Origin: Macrococcoides caseolyticum
Lineage (GTDB): Bacteria > Bacillota > Bacilli > Staphylococcales > Staphylococcaceae
DNA length: 64,000 nt
Direction: 5' to 3'
Assembly (NCBI RefSeq): GCF_002902665.1
Contig: NZ_PPRM01000008.1
Span: forward strand, 62,001 to 126,000
Shown piece by piece: positions 10,989 through 22,201 of the stretch. The notes under the pieces were generated by a model, which worked only from the letters and a program-made list of their open reading frames with translations, did not search any database and was not told the origin of the DNA. Both the position numbers and the translations under genes were made by a program. Positions within the stretch are counted from its first letter, which is position 1; every line of letters begins with the position of its first letter.

Positions 10989-11870
10989 TTATTTACCCAT
11001 TTGACCCATTACTTCGTCAGCAAAGTTATCTTGACGTTTCTCGATACCTTCCCCAACTTCATAACGTACGAATGATTTTAATGAACCACCTTTTGATTTT
11101 AAGAATTCAGCAACAGTTTGATCTGGATTTTTAACGAATGGCTGATCAACCGCACAAATTTCTTCTAAATATTTACGTAGACGACCTTCTACCATTTTTT
11201 CAACGATATTTTCTGGTTTACCTTCATTTAATGCTTGTTGTTTTAAAATTTCTTTTTCATGTTCTAATTCTTCAGCAGAAACTTGTTCGCGAGAAACGAA
11301 CTTAGGATTTAATGCAGCGATGTGCATTGCAACGTCTTTTGCAGCTTCAGCATCAGTTGAATTTTCAACTACTGCTAATACGCCAATACGTCCACCCATG
11401 TGTAAGTATTCTCCAAATGCATCTGCATCTGTTTTTTCAGCTAATACGAAACGACGTAAAGTTAATTTCTCACCAATTGTAGAAATTGCTTCGTTCAATT
11501 TAGTTTCAACAGTTTTACCAGTTTCGATTTCAGACGCCATTAAAGCATCAAGATCAGCTGGTTTAGTTGCTAAAATATGATCTGCCATTTCTTTAACTAA
11601 TGCTTGGAAACCTTCATTACGTGCAACGAAATCTGTTTCAGAGTTTAACTCTAATAAAACTGCAGTGTTGCCACTAGAAGCAACATAAGTTGTACCTTCA
11701 GCAGCGATACGGTCAGCTTTTTTAGCAGCTTTTGCAATCCCTTTTTCACGTAAGTAGTCAACGGCTGCGTCGATATCTCCGTTTGTTTCAGTTAATGCTT
11801 TTTTGCAGTCCATCATACCTGCGCCTGTTCTTTCACGTAATTGTTTAACTAATTGTGCTGTAATAGCCAT
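10989..11870 (-). CDS. tsf: Elongation factor Ts
   Basis: Nucleotide exchange factor for EF-Tu. The N-terminal UBA-like domain ([19 protein letters not shown]) and the catalytic core [10 protein letters not shown] are intact; 293 residues. It follows rpsB, with two hairpins between them, the common bacterial rpsB-tsf pairing. Start ATG has a GGAGG sequence 9 bases upstream. Confidence 0.97.
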   Translation of the reverse strand: MAITAQLVKQLRERTGAGMMDCKKALTETNGDIDAAVDYLREKGIAKAAKKADRIAAEGTTYVASSGNTAVLLELNSETDFVARNEGFQALVKEMADHILATKPADLDALMASEIETGKTVETKLNEAISTIGEKLTLRRFVLAEKTDADAFGEYLHMGGRIGVLAVVENSTDAEAAKDVAMHIAALNPKFVSREQVSAEELEHEKEILKQQALNEGKPENIVEKMVEGRLRKYLEEICAVDQPFVKNPDQTVAEFLKSKGGSLKSFVRYEVGEGIEKRQDNFADEVMGQMGK

Positions 11871-11931
11871 GTATAATACCTCCAGAGATTTATGTTTACG
11901 GTTTTATTTTACTAAAATTTTAATTAAAACT

Positions 11932-11990
11932 AAAGCAAATGCTTTAGCTTTTAAAAAAAGTGATAAATGTTATACACTTATCACTTTTAT
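11932..11990 (-). terminator. Terminator after rpsB plus a second dyad in the tsf leader
   Basis: Arms 11957-11966 and 11978-11987 form a stem with T-run on the minus strand. Immediately downstream, a second dyad CTAAAGCA / TGCTTTAG lies at about 11932-11949. The pair stands between rpsB and tsf, so it may set the ratio of the two proteins. Confidence 0.6.
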
Positions 11991-11995
11991 TTCAA

Positions 11996-12763
11996 TTAAG
12001 CTTCAGTTGTTTCTTCTGCTTTAACTTCTGCTTCTTCAGATAAATCAATATTTTGTTCAGCTGCAACTTCTTCATTAGATACGCCTTGACGACCTTCTAA
12101 GATTGCATCAGCCATTTTACCAGTTAATAATTTAACGGCACGAATCGCATCATCGTTTGCAGGGATTACGTAATCGATTTCATCTGGATCACAGTTTGTA
12201 TCTACGATACCAACGATTGGAATGTGTAATTTCTTAGCTTCTGCAATCGCGTTACGCTCTTTACGAGGGTCTACTACGAATAATGCTGAAGGCATAGATT
12301 TCATTTCACGAATTCCACCTAAGAATTTGATTAAACGATCATATTCTTTTTTAAGTTCAACTACTTCTTTTTTAGGAAGTACATCAAAAGTACCGTCTTC
12401 TTCCATTTTTTCAATTTCTGAAATACGTTTTACACGTTTAGAAATTGTTTTGTAGTTTGTTAATGTTCCACCTAACCAACGTTCGTTGATGAAGAATTGA
12501 CCTGCACGTTCTGCTTCTTCTTTGATTGCTTCTTGTGCTTGTTTTTTAGTACCTACGAATAATACAGTACCGCCTTCTTCAGAAATAGATTTTACGAAGT
12601 TGTAAGCTTCTTCAACTTTCTTAACTGTTTTTTGAAGGTCGATGATATAAATACCATTTCTTTCAGTGAAGATATATTTCTTCATTTTTGGGTTCCAGCG
12701 ACGTGTTTGGTGACCGAAGTGAACACCAGCTTCTAGCAATTGTTTCATTGAGATTACTGCCAT
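11996..12763 (-). CDS. rpsB: 30S ribosomal protein S2
   Basis: Small-subunit ribosomal protein S2. N-terminal [22 protein letters not shown] and central [13 protein letters not shown] are diagnostic. 255 residues with an acidic C-terminal tail rich in Glu and Ala. ATG follows AGGAGG. It has a structured leader of about 110 bases and a clear promoter upstream of it. Confidence 0.98.
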   Translation of the reverse strand: MAVISMKQLLEAGVHFGHQTRRWNPKMKKYIFTERNGIYIIDLQKTVKKVEEAYNFVKSISEEGGTVLFVGTKKQAQEAIKEEAERAGQFFINERWLGGTLTNYKTISKRVKRISEIEKMEEDGTFDVLPKKEVVELKKEYDRLIKFLGGIREMKSMPSALFVVDPRKERNAIAEAKKLHIPIVGIVDTNCDPDEIDYVIPANDDAIRAVKLLTGKMADAILEGRQGVSNEEVAAEQNIDLSEEAEVKAEETTEA

Positions 12764-12794
12764 TTTAATTTCCTCCTAATTGGTTTTATTCCGC

Positions 12795-12854
12795 CATTAC
12801 AGGCAATTTCAGAAACAACAGATGTTGCACCGTCCGAAATACTTATCTGTAATG
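12795..12854 (-). promoter_or_regulatory. Structured 5' leader of rpsB
   Basis: Three nested pairings are visible: an outer stem CATTACAG/CTGTAATG (12795-12802 with 12847-12854), an inner ATTTC/GAAAT (12806-12810 with 12836-12840), and an apical CAACA/TGTTG (12816-12820 with 12823-12827). A small GGCT/AGCC hairpin precedes it. The arrangement suggests an r-protein leader for S2 autoregulation, but I cannot match it to a named family. Confidence 0.45.
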
Positions 12855-12882
12855 TGTGAATTTGGCTTTTTAGCCATAGATT

Positions 12883-12911
12883 AATATAACATAAATCAAT
12901 ATTACATTCAA
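12883..12911 (-). promoter_or_regulatory. Candidate sigma-A promoter of rpsB
   Basis: Minus strand TTGAAT (12911-12906), 17 bases, TATATT (12888-12883), giving a leader of about 110 bases before the S2 start codon. Confidence 0.6.
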
Positions 12912-12929
12912 TAATAAAAATCAAAAAGC

Positions 12930-12953
12930 ACAAGAAACATAATTTATTTCTTA
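12930..12953 (-). terminator. Weak terminator after codY
   Basis: Six-base arms 12932-12937 and 12947-12952, then a T-rich stretch on the minus strand. Marginal stem, but placed where the codY operon should end. Confidence 0.4.
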
Positions 12954-12978
12954 TAATCTTACATGTTTATCACATTGA

Positions 12979-13752
12979 CTAATGAGACGCAGACAGTTCC
13001 TCTAAGAAATGTTCTTTTTTAATTTTGATAAATGTACCTTTCATACCAAGCGAGCGTGATTCGATGACTCCTGCGCTTTCAAGCTTACGAAGTGCATTAA
13101 CGATAACTGAACGCGTGATTCCGACTCTATCTGCTACTTTAGAAGCAACAAGTAATCCTTCTGATGCCCCTAGTTCATCAAAGATATGTTCAATCGCTTC
13201 TTTCTCTGAATAAGACAATGAATTAATAGCCATATTGATTGCAGCCTTATCTCTTGCAAGATTTTCAATATCAGCGTGCTTTTCACGCAGAATTTCCATA
13301 CCTACTACAGTGGCCGCATATTCTCCAAGTACAAGATCCTCATCATCAAATGCTCTGTCTACACGAGCTAATACAAGCGTTCCAAGACGCGTACCGCCCC
13401 CTTTTATCGGGATAATAACCGTATTAGACTGAGCGAATAAGTCAGCATTTTCAGACGGAAACACGGACAGGTCATTCTCTATTTGAATATTACTCTTTGT
13501 CTCATCGATATTTAAAAGTAGCTCAACATATGTTTCTGGAAACTGACGTTCCTCAAGCATCTTGATAATGCGTTCATTCTTAAGTAGTTCATTAACGCCA
13601 AACCCTAATAACTTTCCGCGACGTGATAGGATGAACACATTAGATTGCATCGCTGAACCAAGATAGTCTGCCATTTCTTTGAAGTCAACTGCAATCCCTT
13701 TATGTTCCTGTAAAAGTTTATTAATCTTTCTCGTTCTTTGTAATAATTCCAT
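12979..13752 (-). CDS. codY: Global transcriptional regulator CodY
   Basis: GTP- and branched-chain-amino-acid-sensing repressor of nutrient-limitation genes. It has 257 residues, the family length. The N-terminal GAF-like effector domain occupies roughly 1-155; the C-terminal winged helix-turn-helix contains [20 protein letters not shown] near 205-225. Last gene of the trmFO-xerC-hslV-hslU-codY run, 17 bases after hslU, as in staphylococci. ATG is preceded by AAAGGAG. Confidence 0.97.
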   Translation of the reverse strand: MELLQRTRKINKLLQEHKGIAVDFKEMADYLGSAMQSNVFILSRRGKLLGFGVNELLKNERIIKMLEERQFPETYVELLLNIDETKSNIQIENDLSVFPSENADLFAQSNTVIIPIKGGGTRLGTLVLARVDRAFDDEDLVLGEYAATVVGMEILREKHADIENLARDKAAINMAINSLSYSEKEAIEHIFDELGASEGLLVASKVADRVGITRSVIVNALRKLESAGVIESRSLGMKGTFIKIKKEHFLEELSASH

Positions 13753-13769
13753 TATTAAAAGGCACTCCT

Positions 13770-15143
13770 TTAAAGTATAAATTCACTTAAATTTTTATTT
13801 TTTGTAATATTTCCTAATTTAGCATCCACATATTGTGCAGTAATATCTACGTGTGCATTCGGCATTTCCGAAGCTTCAAACAGCAGATCTTCAAGCATCT
13901 TTTCTAAAATTGTATGTAGGCGTCTTGCACCTATGTTGTCAGTTTCCTGATTCACTTCATAGGACATCTCCGCGAGCCTGTCAATTGCTTCATCCGTAAA
14001 ATTGATAGTAACATCTTCTGTCGCCAGTAAGCTTTCATACTGTTTTAACAGTGATAGTTTCGGTTCTTTTAATATTCTTTTGAAATCATCCACCGATAGC
14101 TTATCAAGCTCCACACGAATCGGAAATCTTCCTTGTAATTCTGGAATCAAGTCACTTGGCTTCGATACATGGAAAGCCCCGGCACCTATGAATAAGATAT
14201 GCTCCGTATTAACCACTCCATATTTCGTCTGAACCACACTACCTTCGACAATCGGTAATATATCTCGCTGAACACCTTGCCTTGAAACATCCGGGCCTTG
14301 ATTACCCCCAGCTATCTTATCTATTTCATCGATAAATACGATTCCTAACTGCTCTGTTAAGGCTACAGCTTCACTATGCATTGATTCTTCATCAATCAGC
14401 TTTGTTGCTTCTTCATCAATCAGAACTTCCCTTGCATCTGAAACCTTTAAGGTACGTTCAACCTTCTTCTTAGGCATCATCTGACTGAACATATCCTGCA
14501 TTTGATTGTTCTGCATATCCATACCGAACATATTCAATCCTTTAAATTCCTGCTCTACTTTAATCTTGACAGTTTCATCCTCTAATTTTCCTGCTTTCAG
14601 TTGAGCTTGAATATCTTTACGTTTTAATTTTACTTGCTCATCAGGTGCGTCTTCTTCTTCTTGGATGGTTTGATTGAACAGCATTTCAAATGGATTTCCA
14701 GCTTTATTTTCTTTTTTCTTCATCGCTGGGACGAGCAATTTAACAAGGCGTTCTTCTGCATTTCGTTTAGCTTCTTCTAGAACTTCCTGTTTTTTCTTCT
14801 CTTTAATTAACCTGACACCATTTTCCGTAAGATCCCTGATCATACTTTCAACATCTCGACCTACATAACCGACTTCTGTATATTTAGTTGCTTCTACTTT
14901 CACAAAAGGGGCGCCAACCAGCTTTGCCATTCGTCTCGCTATCTCTGTTTTACCGACACCCGTCGGCCCGATCATCAATATATTCTTAGGAATAACTTCC
15001 TTTTGAATCTCATCATCTAGTGCCATACGACGGTAACGATTTCTCAAGCTTACCGCCACCTTCCTCTTTGCATCCTGCTGACCGATAATATGTTCATCAA
15101 GATGACTAACGATTTGTCTTGGCGTTAAGTTCGCTGACTTCAT
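13770..15143 (-). CDS. hslU: HslU, ATPase subunit of the HslUV protease
   Basis: AAA+ unfoldase that feeds substrates to HslV. Walker A GPTGVGKT at 59-66, Walker [11 protein letters not shown] near 255, and a C-terminus ending LSEFIL that docks on HslV. The chosen ATG at 15143 (457 residues, AGGAGGC upstream) starts 10 bases after hslV stops; a longer in-frame ATG would add 17 residues unlike the family and overlap hslV. Confidence 0.95.
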   Translation of the reverse strand: MKSANLTPRQIVSHLDEHIIGQQDAKRKVAVSLRNRYRRMALDDEIQKEVIPKNILMIGPTGVGKTEIARRMAKLVGAPFVKVEATKYTEVGYVGRDVESMIRDLTENGVRLIKEKKKQEVLEEAKRNAEERLVKLLVPAMKKKENKAGNPFEMLFNQTIQEEEDAPDEQVKLKRKDIQAQLKAGKLEDETVKIKVEQEFKGLNMFGMDMQNNQMQDMFSQMMPKKKVERTLKVSDAREVLIDEEATKLIDEESMHSEAVALTEQLGIVFIDEIDKIAGGNQGPDVSRQGVQRDILPIVEGSVVQTKYGVVNTEHILFIGAGAFHVSKPSDLIPELQGRFPIRVELDKLSVDDFKRILKEPKLSLLKQYESLLATEDVTINFTDEAIDRLAEMSYEVNQETDNIGARRLHTILEKMLEDLLFEASEMPNAHVDITAQYVDAKLGNITKNKNLSEFIL

Positions 15144-15153
15144 GATATGCCTC

Positions 15154-15696
15154 CTAAATTTCTTCAATAATAATATTATGATTTGTGAATACACATATAT
15201 CAGCTGCTGTTTCTAAAGAAGCCTGTGCAATATCACGCGCGCTCAACGTGCTTGCATGACGCTTTAATGCACGCCCTGCACTTAGCGCGTAATTCCCGCC
15301 TGAACCAATCGCAATAATATCGTCATCAGGCTGTATTACTTCGCCTGTACCGCTCACGACAAGCAGTTCATCTTTATTCATAACAATCAGCATCGCTTCA
15401 AGTTGACGTAACATTTTGTCGCCACGCCATTCTTTTGCCAGCTCAACTGCTGCACGTGATAAGTTACCATTATATTCATAAAGCTTTGCTTCAAACATTT
15501 CAAATAGTGTAAATGCATCTGCAACACTGCCGGCAAATCCTGCAACGACTTCATCATTAAACAGTCTTCTCACTTTTCTTGCAGTCTGTTTCATAATGAC
15601 CTGCTGCCCGAGTGTCACTTGTCCATCACCGCTCATCGCCGCTCGACCATTATGTCTGATTGCAAAGATTGTCGTAGCATGTAATTGATTATTCAT
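15154..15696 (-). CDS. hslV: HslV, proteolytic subunit of the HslUV protease
   Basis: Self-compartmentalised N-terminal-nucleophile peptidase. The catalytic TT of the family appears as [11 protein letters not shown] with the first Thr at residue 8, so seven residues precede it, as in staphylococcal homologues; the peptide would need to be removed for a Thr nucleophile to act. [14 protein letters not shown] is intact. 180 residues; 11 bases after xerC and directly before hslU. Confidence 0.95.
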   Translation of the reverse strand: MNNQLHATTIFAIRHNGRAAMSGDGQVTLGQQVIMKQTARKVRRLFNDEVVAGFAGSVADAFTLFEMFEAKLYEYNGNLSRAAVELAKEWRGDKMLRQLEAMLIVMNKDELLVVSGTGEVIQPDDDIIAIGSGGNYALSAGRALKRHASTLSARDIAQASLETAADICVFTNHNIIIEEI

Positions 15697-15707
15697 TCTT
15701 CCACTCC

Positions 15708-16580
15708 TTATGCTCTTGGATGTGCGTTTAAATATGAATTTCTTAAGTGTGCTTTCGTTATATGCGTATATTTGCTTGTTGTCGATAAATTGACATGGCC
15801 AAGCAATTCCTGAACAGTACGCAAATCTGCTCCGTTATTCAATAAGTGTGTTGCGAATGTATGTCTTAATTTATGGGGGTGGATATGTCCATCTGCACTG
15901 CTCCTTTTGATCAGCATATCAAGAATATACGTCAGTCCCCTAGCAGTCAGAGGGCCTCCCCGCTGATTGATCAGTAGATAGTCATGCGTTATCGTCATGC
16001 TGTTTCTAAAATCCACATAATCTAGTAGTGACCGATGTGCATAGGCACCATAAGGAATAATTCTTTCTTTACGCCCTTTACCCATCACCTTTACTGTCAT
16101 AAGTCCCAGATCGAACGCATCACTCTTCAGCTCAATAAACTCCGAAACACGCATTCCCGTAGCATACAGCATTTCAAGTATAAACTTATCCCTTACTGCG
16201 AACGGTTTTGACATGTCGATACTATTAAACAATAAAGTCATCTCTTTTTCATAGAAGAACTCGGGCAGATACTTCTTTTGTTTCGGATGGACAAGCTGTA
16301 CAAAGGGATTACTTTCATCTCCATCATATAAAAACCCATAAAAAGAGCGTAATGCAGAAATTCTTCTCGACACCGTCGTACGTTCAAGCCCTTTATTATA
16401 TTGACTCACGAGGTAATTTCTCGCATCACGATATTCAAAAGTTCTAAAATCTAACTGTTCCTGTTCTAAAAACGCAATAAACTGCAATACATCATTTTTA
16501 TAGGCAGTAACAGTATGGTCTGAAAAATTACGCTCATTCTTCAAGTAAGTTAAGAACCTTTGCAAATCATTAGTATCCAT
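15708..16580 (-). CDS. xerC: Tyrosine recombinase XerC
   Basis: Chromosome-dimer resolving recombinase acting at dif. SAM-like N-terminal DNA-binding domain, then the catalytic domain with Arg in TGMRVSEF, Lys in [19 protein letters not shown] (His and Arg), and [15 protein letters not shown], which supplies the His and the Tyr nucleophile. 290 residues. Second gene of the trmFO operon; position between trmFO and hslV is the housekeeping one rather than an integrase. Confidence 0.95.
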   Translation of the reverse strand: MDTNDLQRFLTYLKNERNFSDHTVTAYKNDVLQFIAFLEQEQLDFRTFEYRDARNYLVSQYNKGLERTTVSRRISALRSFYGFLYDGDESNPFVQLVHPKQKKYLPEFFYEKEMTLLFNSIDMSKPFAVRDKFILEMLYATGMRVSEFIELKSDAFDLGLMTVKVMGKGRKERIIPYGAYAHRSLLDYVDFRNSMTITHDYLLINQRGGPLTARGLTYILDMLIKRSSADGHIHPHKLRHTFATHLLNNGADLRTVQELLGHVNLSTTSKYTHITKAHLRNSYLNAHPRA

Positions 16581-16639
16581 ACAGCCCTCCTATTTATCTG
16601 AATTCTATCACAATTTAAAATTGACACACAACTAAAACA

Positions 16640-17941
16640 CTATAAAGTAACTTTAAAATGTTCTAAAGAGGCTAAGGCACGTGCTGCGAGCGCCTCATAT
16701 CGTTCTTTTTTATCTTTAATACGTTTATCCAGACTTGGTAAGAGCCCGAAATTGGCATTCATCGGCTGAAAGTTCTTGCTGTTCGTATGCGTAATATAAT
16801 ATGCCATTGAACCAATCACTGTATTTTCAGGGAATGTGATAACCGGCTTATCTTCAACGTATTTAGCCATATTGATTCCTGCTACTAATCCGCTTGCTGC
16901 ACTTTCCACATAACCTTCTACACCTGTCATCTGACCTGCAAGAAATAGACTGTCATTGCCTTTAAATTGATACGTCTGCTGTAGATTTGTCGGTGAATTG
17001 ATAAACGTGTTACGGTGCATAACACCATATCTGACCACTTCCACGTTTTCAAGACCAGGAATCAGCTTTAATATTTCTTTTTGTGCGCCCCACTTCAAAT
17101 GCGTCTGAAAACCTACAATATTATAAAGTGTTCCAGCTGCATCGTCTTGACGTAGCTGAACCACTGCGTACGGACGTTTCCCAGTCTTAGGATCTTCTAG
17201 ACCCACAGGCTTCATCGGTCCAAACAATAGCGTTTTACGTCCTCGCTTTGCCATCTCTTCAAACGGCATACAGCCCTCAAAGTAAATTTCTTTTTCGAAT
17301 TCCTTTAATGGTACTACTTCTGCTTCAAGTAAAGCATCATAGAATGTATTGAACTCTTCTTCTGTCATCGGACAGTTCAAATATGCAGCCTCGCCTTTAT
17401 CATAACGAGACTTCAAATATACTTTGTCCATATCGATCGAATCCTTTTCAATGATAGGTGCAGCTGCATCATAGAAGTAAAGATGATCTTGTCCTGTTAG
17501 CGCCTGAATCTGTTTCGATAAGCTTTCAGTAGTTAATGGGCCAGTCGCAATAATTGTCGGTCCATCTGGTATTTCTGTAATTTCTTCATTGATAACTTCA
17601 ATATTTGCATGTTGCTTTAATGTATCTGTCACATATCCACTGAATTCATGTCTATCTACAGCTAATGCTCCTCCTGCAGGTACACTTGCGTTATCAGCAG
17701 CTTTAATGATCAATGAGTCGAGTCTACGCATCTCTTCTTTAAGGACACCGACAGCATTCGTCAACGCATTACCTCGTAATGAATTTGAGCAGACAAGTTC
17801 AGCAAATTTGTCTGTATGATGAGCAGGGGTCTGCTTTACCGGTCTCATTTCATATAGTTTAACTTTAATACCTCGTTTTGCTAATTGGTATGCCGCTTCA
17901 CTACCGGCAAGACCAGCACCAATTATATTTACAGTTGTCAT
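16640..17941 (-). CDS. trmFO: Folate-dependent tRNA (uracil-54-C5)-methyltransferase TrmFO
   Basis: FAD enzyme that makes ribothymidine 54 in tRNA with methylenetetrahydrofolate as carbon donor. N-terminal dinucleotide fold [19 protein letters not shown] at 5-23; [10 protein letters not shown] near residue 52; [20 protein letters not shown] in the C-terminal part. 433 residues. ATG follows AGGAGGAG. First gene of an operon with xerC, hslV, hslU and codY. Confidence 0.96.
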   Translation of the reverse strand: MTTVNIIGAGLAGSEAAYQLAKRGIKVKLYEMRPVKQTPAHHTDKFAELVCSNSLRGNALTNAVGVLKEEMRRLDSLIIKAADNASVPAGGALAVDRHEFSGYVTDTLKQHANIEVINEEITEIPDGPTIIATGPLTTESLSKQIQALTGQDHLYFYDAAAPIIEKDSIDMDKVYLKSRYDKGEAAYLNCPMTEEEFNTFYDALLEAEVVPLKEFEKEIYFEGCMPFEEMAKRGRKTLLFGPMKPVGLEDPKTGKRPYAVVQLRQDDAAGTLYNIVGFQTHLKWGAQKEILKLIPGLENVEVVRYGVMHRNTFINSPTNLQQTYQFKGNDSLFLAGQMTGVEGYVESAASGLVAGINMAKYVEDKPVITFPENTVIGSMAYYITHTNSKNFQPMNANFGLLPSLDKRIKDKKERYEALAARALASLEHFKVTL

Positions 17942-17968
17942 ATTATCTCCTCCTGAATATCCTTCATG

Positions 17969-17997
17969 ATTGTATTACAATTTTGTAATGAAATAAA
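17969..17997 (-). promoter_or_regulatory. Candidate promoter of the trmFO-codY operon with a dyad in the spacer
   Basis: Minus strand TTTATT (17997-17992), 17 bases, TACAAT (17974-17969). The spacer is filled by the dyad ATTACAA-2-TTGTAAT at 17974-17989, which could be an operator. Confidence 0.5.
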
Positions 17998-18035
17998 CTA
18001 TTATTATTAAAAACAGATTCATTTTTCACAAAAAT

Positions 18036-18077
18036 CGAAAAAATAATAAAGAACAGATTATATTTCAAATCTGTTCT
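18036..18077 (-). terminator. Intrinsic terminator of topA
   Basis: Ten-base arms 18050-18059 and 18068-18077, 8-base loop, followed by a T-rich tract on the minus strand. Confidence 0.8.
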
Positions 18078-18105
18078 CAGATTAACATGATTATTTATGG
18101 ATGTG

Positions 18106-20169
18106 CTATTGAGGCTTCTCATCATAATCACAATTCGTACATACAACTTGTGTCTGCTTTCCTTTTTTACGTTCCACAAGCTGTGTGTCACACTTCGGAC
18201 AATTTCTTGCAATAGGTTTATCCCAGGAAATATAATCACATTCCGGAAAATTGCTACAGCCATAAAAAATTCTATTTTTCTTAGATTTACGTTCAACAAC
18301 TTCGCCATCTTTACACTTTGGACACGCTACACCAATAGTTTTGACGATTGCTTTTGTATTTCTGCAGTCAGGGAAATTTGAACAGGCCATAAATTTACCG
18401 TAACGTCCCATTTTATATACCATCGGAGAACCACATTTCTCACAATCTTCTCCTGCTGGTTCGTCTTTGATTTCAATCTTTTCCATTTCTGCTTCCGCAC
18501 GTTCAACATGAGTTTTAAAATCACCATAAAAAGTTGAAATGACCTTCTTCCATTCCATATCTCCACTGGCAATTTTGTCTAATAATGTTTCCATATTCAC
18601 CGTGAAATCAACATCAATAATTTCAGGGAAATATTCTTTAACAGACTCGTTGACAATGATTCCAAGCTCTGTCGGATAAAATTTCTTCTGGTCTACCTTT
18701 ACATAATTACGCTTTTGGATCGTATCTATAGTTGGTGCATACGTTGAAGGTCGACCAATACCTTTTTCTTCCATCGTTTTAACAAGACGGGCTTCAGTAT
18801 AGCGCGGAGGTGGTTGCGTGAAATGTTGGTTTTCATCGATATTAACAGCCTTAACTGTATCACCCACTTCCAGGACCGGTAATTTATTCTCTCCATCTTC
18901 AGTTTCTTCATCCTGACCTTCGATGTACACACTCATAAATCCTTTAAACTTAATCGTCTGACCATTTGCTCTGAATTTAATATTATTCTGAACAAGGTCT
19001 ACACTGACCGTATCAATGACTGCTGCAGCCATTTGACTTGCCATAAAACGCTCCCAGATCAATTTGTATAGACGTAACTGATCTCTAGAAAGATAAGCTT
19101 TCATCTCCGAAGGCGTACGCATCACCGATGTTGGACGTACTGCCTCATGTGCATCTTGAGCACCGCCACTCTTACTAGTGCGTTTAGACAAGTATGATTT
19201 ACCATAATGTTCTTCAATATAGCTCGCAGCCTCGTTCTTTGCAGTATCTGAAATACGAGTAGAATCCGTACGCATATAAGTAATTAAACCCACTGTACCT
19301 TGTTTCTTCAAGTCTATTCCTTCATATAATTGCTGAGCAAGCATCATCGTCTTACGGGCTTTAAAGTTTAGCTTACGAGCAGCTTCCTGCTGGAGTGAAC
19401 TCGTCGTAAATGGTTGTGCAGGATTTCTGAGCTTTTCTTTTTTAGTCACATCCGTTACTTCAAATGCATCTGATTTCAGTTGTTTGACAATCGCTTTAAC
19501 ATCGTCTTCTTGTTTTAATTTCTTAGGCTTATTATTCTCATGTAAGAACTTTGCCTTGAACTGTTTTTTGTCATATTCAAACAATCCATCAATCGTCCAG
19601 TACTCCTCTGGTTTAAATGCATTGATTTCTTCTTCTCGATCAATAATAAGCTTAAGTGCTACAGATTGAACACGGCCGGCCGAAAGCCCCTTTTTAACTT
19701 TCTTCCACAATACCGGAGAAATGTTATAGCCTACGAGACGGTCCAGTACGCGTCGTGCTTGCTGTGCATCAACAAGATTCTGTTCAATTTGTCTTGGATG
19801 CTTAAAACTCTCTTTGACCGCATCCTTTGTAATTTCATTGAATACAACTCTGGACGCTGCTTTTTCATCTATATTCAGTATATGTGCCAAATGCCAGGCA
19901 ATCGCTTCACCTTCACGGTCCGGGTCACTTGCAAGATAGACATGCTTCGCGCGCTTTGCATGTTTTTTTAAATCTTGAACGATAGGCCCTTTTCCTCTAA
20001 TCGTTATATATCTTGGTTCAAAATCATTTTCGGTATCAACGCCCATCTGGCTACGTGGTAGATCACGTACATGCCCCATAGATGCGACAACTTTAAATTT
20101 CTTCCCTAAATATTTTTCAATGGTTTTAGCTTTTGCAGGCGACTCAACAATGACGAGATTTTCTGCCAA
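18106..20169 (-). CDS. topA: DNA topoisomerase I
   Basis: Type IA topoisomerase that relaxes negative supercoils. Toprim start [17 protein letters not shown] near residue 6, [13 protein letters not shown] near 112, active-site tyrosine in [12 protein letters not shown] near 305, and three C-terminal zinc-ribbon units with CxxC pairs (CEKC/CSNFPDC, CPKC/CSNFPEC, CPKC/CTNC). 687 residues. The start is TTG at 20169 with AGAGGGGGA upstream and the expected N-terminus (M)[10 protein letters not shown]. Its own promoter is seen. Confidence 0.97.
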   Translation of the reverse strand: MAENLVIVESPAKAKTIEKYLGKKFKVVASMGHVRDLPRSQMGVDTENDFEPRYITIRGKGPIVQDLKKHAKRAKHVYLASDPDREGEAIAWHLAHILNIDEKAASRVVFNEITKDAVKESFKHPRQIEQNLVDAQQARRVLDRLVGYNISPVLWKKVKKGLSAGRVQSVALKLIIDREEEINAFKPEEYWTIDGLFEYDKKQFKAKFLHENNKPKKLKQEDDVKAIVKQLKSDAFEVTDVTKKEKLRNPAQPFTTSSLQQEAARKLNFKARKTMMLAQQLYEGIDLKKQGTVGLITYMRTDSTRISDTAKNEAASYIEEHYGKSYLSKRTSKSGGAQDAHEAVRPTSVMRTPSEMKAYLSRDQLRLYKLIWERFMASQMAAAVIDTVSVDLVQNNIKFRANGQTIKFKGFMSVYIEGQDEETEDGENKLPVLEVGDTVKAVNIDENQHFTQPPPRYTEARLVKTMEEKGIGRPSTYAPTIDTIQKRNYVKVDQKKFYPTELGIIVNESVKEYFPEIIDVDFTVNMETLLDKIASGDMEWKKVISTFYGDFKTHVERAEAEMEKIEIKDEPAGEDCEKCGSPMVYKMGRYGKFMACSNFPDCRNTKAIVKTIGVACPKCKDGEVVERKSKKNRIFYGCSNFPECDYISWDKPIARNCPKCDTQLVERKKGKQTQVVCTNCDYDEKPQ

Positions 20170-20208
20170 TTGTATATCCCCCTCTTACTTAATTGTTTTC
20201 AATGATAA

Positions 20209-20238
20209 ATAATATACGTATATGTAAGTGATTGTCAA
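20209..20238 (-). promoter_or_regulatory. Promoter of topA
   Basis: Minus strand consensus TTGACA (20238-20233), 18 bases, TATTAT (20214-20209). Confidence 0.7.
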
Positions 20239-20259
20239 ATAAAACTCATAAATATAGTT

Positions 20260-21147
20260 TTAATTTTTTGAAATATCAGGAAAAAAATAATCTTCTATAA
20301 TATCATGTGTACATTGAACAAGCTTTGCCCCTTCTTTGATTCTTTTGTTACATCCTGCTGAAAGTTCATGAACGATAGGTCCCGGCAGACAATAGATGTT
20401 CCTATTCTGTTCCAAACCTTGATCCAGTGTTATCAAGCTCCCACTTCTCTCCTTTGCTTCCGTGATCAGGATACCTTGAGCAAGACCGCTGATAATTCTA
20501 TTACGTTCTGGAAATCTAAACTTTTGTATCGGTGTAGTCGGTGGATATTCACTTATCACGATGTGACGTTTTTCCATCAGCCTTCTTATTAAAGCAGTCT
20601 CTGCCGGATAGATGAAATCATGACCGTATGCAAGGACGCCAATCGTATGCCCTCCATAAAAGTTGCATGCCAGATGCGCATAATTATCTGCACCTTTTGC
20701 CAGGCCACTGACGATGTATATATTATTTTTTATCAGTTCAGGTACAATCTGGTCCAGGGCATCTGCTGTATAATGCGTTGCATCTCTGCTCCCTACAATT
20801 GCTAAAGCATTCGTATAGTTAAGAAGATTAATATTGCCTTTTGCGAATAAAACAAAGGGATAATCATAAATTTCAAGCAGTAGTTGTGGGTACAATTCTG
20901 AATCAAAATAGATTGGGGTAATCTCCTTATTTTCAAGTTCTTCTATCAGCATCTTGATTTTCAGATTTTGAAACTTTGATAACTTATTATCCAGCGTTCG
21001 CTCATGGCAGTTAAGAATTTGTCGCAGTATAGGCTTGAGCTGAAGAAAATTTAAATCAAAGGAATGGTAAACATTATATATCTTGTGTAACTCCTGGGTC
21101 GTGAAACCTGCATAGATAAGTTTTAAAAGTTTATGATGTCGTTTCAT
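20260..21147 (-). CDS. dprA: DNA processing protein DprA (Smf)
   Basis: Loads RecA on incoming single-stranded DNA during natural transformation. The Rossmann-like core is evident: LAIVGSRDATHYTADAL near 115, IVSGLAKGADNYAHLA near 145, LITEAKERSGSLIT near 225. The ATG at 21147 (295 residues) is placed correctly behind GAGGTGA; the upstream GTG lies inside that ribosome binding site. Downstream of sucD and upstream of topA, as in related genomes. A 24-base dyad lies in its leader. Confidence 0.92.
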   Translation of the reverse strand: MKRHHKLLKLIYAGFTTQELHKIYNVYHSFDLNFLQLKPILRQILNCHERTLDNKLSKFQNLKIKMLIEELENKEITPIYFDSELYPQLLLEIYDYPFVLFAKGNINLLNYTNALAIVGSRDATHYTADALDQIVPELIKNNIYIVSGLAKGADNYAHLACNFYGGHTIGVLAYGHDFIYPAETALIRRLMEKRHIVISEYPPTTPIQKFRFPERNRIISGLAQGILITEAKERSGSLITLDQGLEQNRNIYCLPGPIVHELSAGCNKRIKEGAKLVQCTHDIIEDYFFPDISKN

Positions 21148-21202
21148 ATCTATCACCTCATTACTATTCTAATAGGTGTTCTTTAATTTCCTTTCATCTA
21201 AA

Positions 21203-21226
21203 TATTAATATTTGTAAATATTAATA
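21203..21226. promoter_or_regulatory. AT-rich dyad upstream of dprA
   Basis: Eleven-base perfect arms (21203-21213 and 21216-21226) with a 2-base centre. It lies between the sucD terminator and dprA; function unknown. Confidence 0.45.
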
Positions 21227-21272
21227 AAAAAATTCCGGGCGACCTATAAATAAATGATGGGTCGCCCGGAAT
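21227..21272 (-). terminator. Intrinsic terminator of sucCD
   Basis: Thirteen-base GC-rich arms 21232-21244 and 21260-21272, then a run of Ts on the minus strand. The strongest terminator in this part of the window. Confidence 0.9.
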
Positions 21273-21277
21273 CTATA

Positions 21278-22186
21278 TTATTTAACTGTTAAACATTTGT
21301 CATATAAGCCATCTTCTTCTTTAATACGTTCGATTAATGTCGAACCAATTTCAGAAGGAGTCGCTGCAGTTTTAATACCGCAAGCGTTCATTGTTTTAAT
21401 CTTTTCTTCAGCCGTACCTTTACCGCCTGAAATGATTGCACCAGCATGTCCCATACGTTTACCAGGAGGTGCTGTCTGACCGCCGATAAAGCCTACGACA
21501 GGTTTCGTCATGTTCGCTTTAACCCATTCAGCAGCTTCTTCTTCAGCTGTTCCACCAATTTCACCGATCATGACAACAGCTAATGTTTCAGGGTCATTAT
21601 TAAACGCTTCTAACGCATCGATGAAGTTTGTACCGTTTACAGGGTCTCCACCAATACCTACAGCTGTTGTTTGACCGATACCTGCTTGTGTTAACTGATG
21701 CACTGCTTCATACGTCAATGTTCCAGAACGGCTGACAACGCCCACATGTCCTTTTTTATGAATGTATCCTGGCATAATTCCTATTTTACATTCATCTGCA
21801 GTAATAACACCTGGACAGTTTGGTCCAACTAAGCGTGTTTTCTTACCTTGCATATAACGTTTTACTTTAACCATATCTAAGACCGGAATATGTTCAGTAA
21901 TACAAATTGCTAAATCTAATTCTGCATCAACACATTCAACAATTGCATCTGCAGCAAATGGTGCTGGAACATAAATAACTGAAACTGTAGCACCTGTAGC
22001 TTTTACTGCTTCTTCAACTGTATTGAATACAGGTACGCCTTCAACTTCCATGCCACCTTTGCCCGGTGTAACACCTGCAACAATTTTAGTACCATATTCT
22101 ATCATTTGTTTCGTATGAAATAATGCTGTTGATCCTGTAATACCTTGTACGATTACTTTCGTATCTTTATCAATAAATACTCCCAC
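21278..22186 (-). CDS. sucD: Succinyl-CoA synthetase alpha subunit
   Basis: With SucC, interconverts succinyl-CoA and succinate with substrate-level phosphorylation in the TCA cycle. CoA-binding fold [16 protein letters not shown] near residue 13; phosphorylated histidine in [16 protein letters not shown] near 246. 302 residues. The start is GTG at 22186 behind a GGGGA ribosome binding site; N-terminus VFIDKDTKV fits the family. 15 bases after sucC. Confidence 0.96.
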   Translation of the reverse strand: MGVFIDKDTKVIVQGITGSTALFHTKQMIEYGTKIVAGVTPGKGGMEVEGVPVFNTVEEAVKATGATVSVIYVPAPFAADAIVECVDAELDLAICITEHIPVLDMVKVKRYMQGKKTRLVGPNCPGVITADECKIGIMPGYIHKKGHVGVVSRSGTLTYEAVHQLTQAGIGQTTAVGIGGDPVNGTNFIDALEAFNNDPETLAVVMIGEIGGTAEEEAAEWVKANMTKPVVGFIGGQTAPPGKRMGHAGAIISGGKGTAEEKIKTMNACGIKTAATPSEIGSTLIERIKEEDGLYDKCLTVK

Positions 22187-22201
22187 GATTATCCCCGCTT
22201 C

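Noticed and set aside
15675-15696. Seven residues before the HslV catalytic Thr as a wrong start
   Set aside because: Staphylococcal HslV proteins have a similar short extension as I recall, and the ribosome binding site fits the upstream ATG.
17964-18308. 114-codon minus-strand frame at the topA 3' end
   Set aside because: Lies in an alternate frame of the topA zinc-ribbon region and runs through the terminator; no start signal.
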